The position numbers and the translations under genes were made by a program. Positions 51,426 to 56,311 of a stretch of DNA of 56,311 nt are shown here, one piece after another. The stretch's first letter is position 1, and the number at the start of each line of letters is the position of its first letter. The notes beneath the pieces were generated by a model. The model was given only the letters and a program-made list of their open reading frames with translations, searched no databases and was not told where the DNA came from. The DNA is taken from assembly GCA_902577515.1 (NCBI GenBank), contig CACGZJ010000009.1, positions 1 to 56,311 of the forward strand. The letters are read 5' to 3'. This DNA is from an uncultured Bacteroidota bacterium (GTDB lineage: Bacteria > Bacteroidota > Bacteroidia > Flavobacteriales > Flavobacteriaceae).

Positions 51426-53492
51426 TTAAATTGATATTATAATTTTTGAATAAACTATTCTCCCTGGGTTATTTGGCAGATTTTGAGGATCTGAATAATC
51501 AAATAAGTTATCTGATCCCATGGTGAAAGTGTAGTTTTTAATTTTTTTGGAGATTGATAAATCGGATATTATGAAAGGATTGACAAATTGATCATAATTA
51601 TCTAGAATATCATTCCCATTATTATCCATTAAGCCGAATCTGCTTCTATATTTTGACTTAAAATAGATTTGAAAATTATTTTTTGAAGATATAGTAATTT
51701 TTGAATTTATGTTATGTTTTGAACGATTGTATAATCCAAAATAATCATTTGATTCAATTCTAAAAGAAGAACTTCTTGGACTGATTCTTGCATAAACCTC
51801 ACCATTTTCAATTCTATTTACTGCATCATTATCCTTTGCGTCAAGATACTGATAGCCTATTGCAAAATCGATATTATCTTTTACCTTAAATGTTGAATTT
51901 ACCTCTAGACCTTGGGTGTAAACTTTATTTAGATTGTAATAACTAAAAATATTTTGGCCATTGATTTTTGTGGCAATTATTTTATAATCAATAAGATTCT
52001 TAATTTGATTTCTAAATAAATTTATATCAACATTGATTCTATTATTTGGTTTATAATTTAAACCTAGATTGAAGCTTAATGATGTTTCAGGTTTTAGGTT
52101 TCCATTAAATTCCTCTTCAGAAATTATCAAATTTGCAATTTGATTTAAATCTTGAAGATTAGATATTATTTCTTTAGCAGCATTAAATCCAATTACTGAA
52201 TATCCAGATGTTGAATTGGAAAAGTTAAAATATAATTCTCTAAAGTCAGGGGTTTTAAAACCTTTCCCAAAAGATAATTTAATTGAAACATTATCATTTA
52301 ATTTAGTTCTTAATGCAGCTCTTGGGCTAAATACAGACTGATATTGGTTATGCTTATCCAATCTGGCTCCAAATATATAATTAGTATTTTCAAAGACAAA
52401 GCCTTCATACTGAATGAAGTAATTTGTTGAATTTTGAGAAACATTATTATCAAAAAAATTATTTCTGCTTAACAATTCATTACTGTAGCCAATGCCAAAT
52501 GTTAGTTTATTTTCTTCATTTAAACCAAAAATTGATCTTAGCTCTGTTTTGTAAAGTGATTGATCAAAAAAAGATTCTTCATAGTTAAAATTATTAGACT
52601 TTAGTTCTTCATCATTTTTATAATTAGTAAAATAATTATCTATAATTACCATAAGTCTATCATTACTTGAATATTTAATTGAGGTATTTAAGCTAAATTC
52701 ATTGGTAATGTTATCACCATAAGTATTATCGTTCAATTTAAAGTCTTGATTCTCTATATATCCTCTAATAGATGAGAAAACTGTCCATTTCTTATTATTG
52801 TAATTATATCTTATGAATCCTGTATACCTGTTATAAGGCTCAACAGTATTCATAAGATCATTCTCTATAAGGTCGTATCCATCACTACTAAGAGAATTTA
52901 AATAAACATTAAACCGATGATTATGATTAACAATTGTTCCAAGATTTAACGATAGATCATTTGTGTTATAGGATGAATATTTATAGTTAGAATTAAATGA
53001 TAGATCTTTTTGTGCTTCAGATGTAATTAAATTAATAACTCCACCAATTGCATCAGTACCATATAAGCTTGATGAGCTGCCTTTTATAATCTCAATTTTT
53101 TCAATATTTCCAACAGATATCCTATCTAAATCAAGAGTTCCTGATTGTCTTCCAATTAATGGGTAACCATCAATCAATAACAATGTATATTCAGAGTCTA
53201 GCCCTTGCATTTGAACTCCATTACTTCCTCCAAAATCAGGAACGATAAAAATTCCAATCTGATCATCTAAAATCTCGGTTAAACTGCTTGAGTTACTCTT
53301 TATTATTTCTTCTTTTGAAATAAGTTTGGCTGGAAGTGGCAGGGTCGAAAGTTGCCTTAAAGTTTTCGTAGCAGAGATAATTACTTCATCTAAAATGTTG
53401 GTATTAAGAGTATCAAAAGTCTGTTGTGCTTTAAGTATTTGAAAAAAGCAAACACAAGCAACTAGAAGTGTTAGTTTTAAAGTTCTCAACAA
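51426..53492 (-). CDS. TonB-dependent receptor, HmuR-like haem/siderophore type
   Basis: A 688-residue outer-membrane receptor. It starts at one of two adjacent TTG codons; no ATG lies in frame with a signal peptide, which ends LKAQQ at about 23. The plug has the TonB-box-like DEVIISATKT and GTDAIGGVINLIT; barrel features include the family FSPRAALRTKLND and SFGKGFKTPDFRELYF segments. It is followed by hmuY and is therefore probably a haem receptor. A -7 box lies 14 bp upstream. Confidence 0.92.
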   Translation of the reverse strand: MLRTLKLTLLVACVCFFQILKAQQTFDTLNTNILDEVIISATKTLRQLSTLPLPAKLISKEEIIKSNSSSLTEILDDQIGIFIVPDFGGSNGVQMQGLDSEYTLLLIDGYPLIGRQSGTLDLDRISVGNIEKIEIIKGSSSSLYGTDAIGGVINLITSEAQKDLSFNSNYKYSSYNTNDLSLNLGTIVNHNHRFNVYLNSLSSDGYDLIENDLMNTVEPYNRYTGFIRYNYNNKKWTVFSSIRGYIENQDFKLNDNTYGDNITNEFSLNTSIKYSSNDRLMVIIDNYFTNYKNDEELKSNNFNYEESFFDQSLYKTELRSIFGLNEENKLTFGIGYSNELLSRNNFFDNNVSQNSTNYFIQYEGFVFENTNYIFGARLDKHNQYQSVFSPRAALRTKLNDNVSIKLSFGKGFKTPDFRELYFNFSNSTSGYSVIGFNAAKEIISNLQDLNQIANLIISEEEFNGNLKPETSLSFNLGLNYKPNNRINVDINLFRNQIKNLIDYKIIATKINGQNIFSYYNLNKVYTQGLEVNSTFKVKDNIDFAIGYQYLDAKDNDAVNRIENGEVYARISPRSSSFRIESNDYFGLYNRSKHNINSKITISSKNNFQIYFKSKYRSRFGLMDNNGNDILDNYDQFVNPFIISDLSISKKIKNYTFTMGSDNLFDYSDPQNLPNNPGRIVYSKIIISI

Positions 53493-53506
53493 GTAATTTT
53501 TGAATG

Positions 53507-53514
53507 CAAATGTA
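53507..53514 (-). promoter_or_regulatory. -7 promoter element (TACATTTG) of the receptor-hmuY operon
   Basis: TACATTTG on the minus strand 14 bp before the TTG start. No Fur-box-like palindrome was seen nearby. Confidence 0.45.
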
Positions 53515-53635
53515 ATGTCATAAAGTTCATAATAATAACATTTAAGGTTTTAAAAATATAGCTGAAAGTTCCCTATTTTATTGAATTTGTTAAAAAATCG
53601 TTAATATAAAATATCAATATAGGTCCCTACATTTT

Positions 53636-54031
53636 TTATTCTATTATCCTTGAATTTAAATTATCTTCTAAGACAGGACATGAATCATATCTGCCAAAAA
53701 TCATATATCTAGTTTTAGCAACTAGGTCATAAACTAAATCAGAAAAAAACGAGGGTAGTATGAAAATTAGAACTCTGATTAAAAATAAAGTTTTTACTTT
53801 TTTTAAAATGTAATAAACAGCTCTACTTTTTTGTAAAATATCACCATTTTTGAGAATTAAAGCTACGGAGTCTACTTTAGTAACTTGAGGATAGTTTTTT
53901 ATTGTATAATTACTTTGCAAAGTAGTTGCTTTAAAATTTAAACTCGTGTCTTTTTTCAGTATAAAACGCATAAAGAAATTACAAAGAACACAAATTCCAT
54001 CATAGATAATAATTTCATTTTCTTGATTCAT
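53636..54031 (-). CDS. DCC-family thiol-disulfide oxidoreductase-like protein (DUF393)
   Basis: A 131-residue protein with the DCC motif YDGICVLCNFFMRF (about 10-23; CxxC of a thioredoxin-like active site). A RAVYYILKKVKTLFLIRVLIFILP stretch and VYDLVAKTRYMIFGRYDSCPV close the domain as in other DUF393 proteins. Function unknown. It lies between two receptor genes, about 40 bp after the FecA-like gene, and may share its transcript. Confidence 0.9.
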   Translation of the reverse strand: MNQENEIIIYDGICVLCNFFMRFILKKDTSLNFKATTLQSNYTIKNYPQVTKVDSVALILKNGDILQKSRAVYYILKKVKTLFLIRVLIFILPSFFSDLVYDLVAKTRYMIFGRYDSCPVLEDNLNSRIIE

Positions 54032-54070
54032 AATAAATCTAAAGTAAAAGAAATTTTAATTCATAAAAAA

Positions 54071-56284
54071 CTAAAATCGATATTCAAACCCAGCATAAAT
54101 TCCAAAGGGATGACCTGGTCTTAATCCAGCAGGAACTCTAGAAACTGCATAATCTTTATCAAAAAGGTTTAATATTTTCGATCTAAATGTAATATCTGAG
54201 CTTAAGTTATATCTAAAGGATATGTCGAAAATTAAATAGGAAGGTATCTCAACTGAACCATTTGCAATAGTTGAAAATTTTCCATTATAATTTCCGCTTA
54301 AATTAATTTCATATTTATCAGCTTGAAAGCTGATTGAAGAATTTAATTGATGTTTTGGTATATATGGAATCCTATCACCATCACTAACTTCTCCCCAGAT
54401 ATCTTGAGTACTTCCAAAATCACTTAGAAATTTTGCATTTGTAAGAGTATAGGAAAGCGAAAAAGGAACAGAAACTTTATTGTTTTCTAATAAATTTGTT
54501 CTTAATAAAAATTCAAGTCCGTTTACTAAAGCTTTACCAGCATTAAATGGATCGAGCTCTCCAAAACCACCTGTAGCTGCTAAGTCATTTCCAAGTAAGT
54601 TAGAGTAATTATTTTGAAAGAAAATTATTTCAGAGTTAACATTATTAACTGAAAGTCTAGCTCCTAGTTCAGTATTTAAGCTCTGCTCAGCTTTTTGACC
54701 ATCTGAGTTTCCAGGAGGTGAATACCCTTTATGAATTCCTCCAAATATTGAAACTTTGTTCTTGAGATTATAATTCACACCAATACCCGGGATTAAAACA
54801 GAAACATTATTTTCTCTAGATGATAAATCACTTTTATTTCTTGACGGATTAGATTTACCCCAATCATCCCTTTCTAATTTTATGGATTCATATCTTATCC
54901 CTGGTGTTATTGTGAAACCTTTGTGTTTGTATTTATACATTACATAAGATGCAAAGGAGTTAGCTGAACTAACTCTATTGCCTTGTGAACCTTTTTCGCC
55001 ATATTTATCTATAGTTATTACTCCATAATTCATTGTGTAGATATCTTCCCATTGAAATCTATCTTCTTCATCATAATGAAGTCTTAGGCCAATTTCTAAA
55101 TCATTGAAAGAGTTATTTTTTCCATACCAATGATAGTCTATTTTTGTTTGAATACCTTGTGAAACATATTCTCTATTATTAGCCTTTACTTTCAAGAAAT
55201 TGTTAGCTTCAGATAGTTCACCTTTAACAAAGGCTATATGTCCAGGATATATATCTGGATTTGAAATAACTTTTGAAATTTTTTGTGATTTACCATTATG
55301 AACAATATCATCAAGTTTATACCAATTTCTTTTAAATCCATTATGGTATAAAGTTGAGGTAATATTAAATTTTTCTGAAATTTTAATCTCATGTGTTATA
55401 AGATATTGAGTGTGCTCAGCATCCATTTTATCTTTTCCAGATCCAATGTATCTATGAAAAGGTGTTTTTTTAAAATCTGAATCAGTCAAGCCAAGGTATG
55501 TTTCATTTGATACTTCATCATAATAGTGAAATTTCAATTCTAAACTTTGATTAATTGTTGCATCTTTTGATGAATTAAATCTAACTTTTGAGGTTATTTC
55601 ATTGATATCGAAACCTGTATTTAATTTTTCGCCTAAGTCTTTAAATCCATTTGAGTTATAATTTAAAAATTCAATCATGTATCCAAAATTTTCATTGCTA
55701 CTTCCGATTGTTGAATAAGTTTGACCTGAATTAAAGCTTCCATAACTGCTAGATATCTTTCCCTGAAATGATTTTGGTATTTCAGTAGAAACAAAATTTA
55801 TTGCTCCACCAGTTGTATACGGTCCATATTGAATTTGACTACTTCCTTTTAAAACCTCAACTGCTTGCATTCTTGCAACTGAGGGAAAATAATATGCAGA
55901 AGATGCGCTGTAAGGTGCGGGAGAAATTAAAATACCATCTTCCATTATTGCAATTTTTGAACTTCTTTCCGGAGATGTACCCCTAATGCTTATGTTAGGG
56001 CGTAAGCCAAAACCATCCTCCTCATAAAAATTAATACCTGCTATTTTATTTAATGCTCTATTTATATCAGTGTAGTTAAAATCTGCTAATTCATCTGTGG
56101 AAAGATAATATGCAGCACCTGTTCTGTTTCTTGCTACAAACTTGTTGCCAAGAATTGTATTTGATTTAATGATTACTTCATCTAATGCAGTTATAGAATC
56201 AATTCTTGTTTGAATTTGTTCTTGACTTTGTGAGTTTAGCAATAATGAAGAAATTAACGTTAGGGTGTATAATATTTTTTTCAT
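54071..56284 (-). CDS. FecA-like TonB-dependent receptor
   Basis: A 737-residue outer-membrane receptor with a signal peptide ending LLLNSQSQ (about 20). Plug hallmarks: FGLRPNISIRGTSPERSSKIA, MEDGILISPAPYSASSAYYFP and EVLKGSSQIQYGPYTTGGAINF, which match the FecA (ferric dicitrate) subfamily pattern of SPAPYxxPxAYYFP. The barrel ends GIYAGFEYRF. Substrate probably a ferric chelate; the exact one is not known. There is no FecR/FecI pair, and no N-terminal signalling domain, so it is not a transducer. Confidence 0.92.
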   Translation of the reverse strand: MKKILYTLTLISSLLLNSQSQEQIQTRIDSITALDEVIIKSNTILGNKFVARNRTGAAYYLSTDELADFNYTDINRALNKIAGINFYEEDGFGLRPNISIRGTSPERSSKIAIMEDGILISPAPYSASSAYYFPSVARMQAVEVLKGSSQIQYGPYTTGGAINFVSTEIPKSFQGKISSSYGSFNSGQTYSTIGSSNENFGYMIEFLNYNSNGFKDLGEKLNTGFDINEITSKVRFNSSKDATINQSLELKFHYYDEVSNETYLGLTDSDFKKTPFHRYIGSGKDKMDAEHTQYLITHEIKISEKFNITSTLYHNGFKRNWYKLDDIVHNGKSQKISKVISNPDIYPGHIAFVKGELSEANNFLKVKANNREYVSQGIQTKIDYHWYGKNNSFNDLEIGLRLHYDEEDRFQWEDIYTMNYGVITIDKYGEKGSQGNRVSSANSFASYVMYKYKHKGFTITPGIRYESIKLERDDWGKSNPSRNKSDLSSRENNVSVLIPGIGVNYNLKNKVSIFGGIHKGYSPPGNSDGQKAEQSLNTELGARLSVNNVNSEIIFFQNNYSNLLGNDLAATGGFGELDPFNAGKALVNGLEFLLRTNLLENNKVSVPFSLSYTLTNAKFLSDFGSTQDIWGEVSDGDRIPYIPKHQLNSSISFQADKYEINLSGNYNGKFSTIANGSVEIPSYLIFDISFRYNLSSDITFRSKILNLFDKDYAVSRVPAGLRPGHPFGIYAGFEYRF

Positions 56285-56311
56285 AATTTTCAGTGTGTTT
56301 AATTCTAATTA

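Noticed and set aside
53493-53635. Hidden small gene or attenuator between receptor and DCC gene
   Set aside because: No convincing frame or hairpin with a T run was seen; only a -7 box for the receptor is supported.

Overview
The window is about 56 kb of very AT-rich DNA (roughly 70% A+T by eye) with tightly packed genes. Many neighbours overlap by 4 bp or are separated by 1-15 bp, and convergent pairs share stop codons. Gene content points to a marine, aerobic, streamlined member of the Flavobacteriia/Bacteroidetes: TonB-dependent receptors, HmuY, many exported proteins ending their signal peptides in SQ or at an SC lipobox, a b558-type succinate dehydrogenase, eukaryote-type GlyRS, and the Bacteroidetes -7 promoter element TAnnTTTG. 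No species can be named from the sequence alone.

Layout. 1-1422: cut-off phytoene-dehydrogenase-like oxidoreductase. 1516-3776: nitrogen operon (TorF-like porin, P-II, ammonium transporter). 3941-9709: SOUL haem-binding protein, a 1007-residue kinase/M23/aminotransferase fusion, DUF805, aldo-keto reductase, methyltransferase. 9721-13386: secreted zinc metalloprotease and an enoyl-reductase-like protein. 13475-18233: amidohydrolase, Gfo/Idh/MocA oxidoreductase and two DUF1080 proteins, probably processing oxidised sugars. 18279-21259: VOC and DUF885 proteins, two tiny membrane proteins, and a His/Met-rich exported protein. 21264-24497: operon with a Lys-rich protein, homocysteine methyltransferase, ADP-ribosylglycohydrolase-like lipoprotein and SRPBCC protein. 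24498-27809: small genes, cspA, an RNA methyltransferase, a Kazal lipoprotein and tRNA-Asn. 27873-30557: a metal (probably zinc) uptake locus. 30614-36855: rseP, SCO1-like, pepP and a BNR-repeat protein. 36904-42228: succinate dehydrogenase. 42229-49787: two serine beta-lactamase-like hydrolases, an Ig-like lipoprotein, glyS, xth and a cation/proton antiporter. 49864-56284: a PchR-like AraC regulator, HmuY with its receptor, a DCC protein and a FecA-like receptor.

The most unusual locus is succinate dehydrogenase. The sdhA frame begins with about 112 residues that look like the arm-binding N-terminus of a Bacteroidetes tyrosine recombinase. There is no ATG, GTG or TTG codon at the normal SdhA start, so the flavoprotein can apparently only be made as a fusion. 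The sequence just upstream carries TGGGGCACA/TGGGGTACA repeats and a promoter box four bases before the ATG. In addition, a serine carboxypeptidase gene lies between sdhA and sdhB. Other highlights are the kinase-peptidase-phospholyase fusion, the His/Asp-rich metal receptor locus with a 43-residue lipoprotein, the porin-glnK-amt operon with inverted repeats at its promoter, and a recurring TAnnTTTG-N4-start arrangement that suggests leaderless or nearly leaderless mRNAs. Functional calls are from motif recognition by eye; no database search was run.
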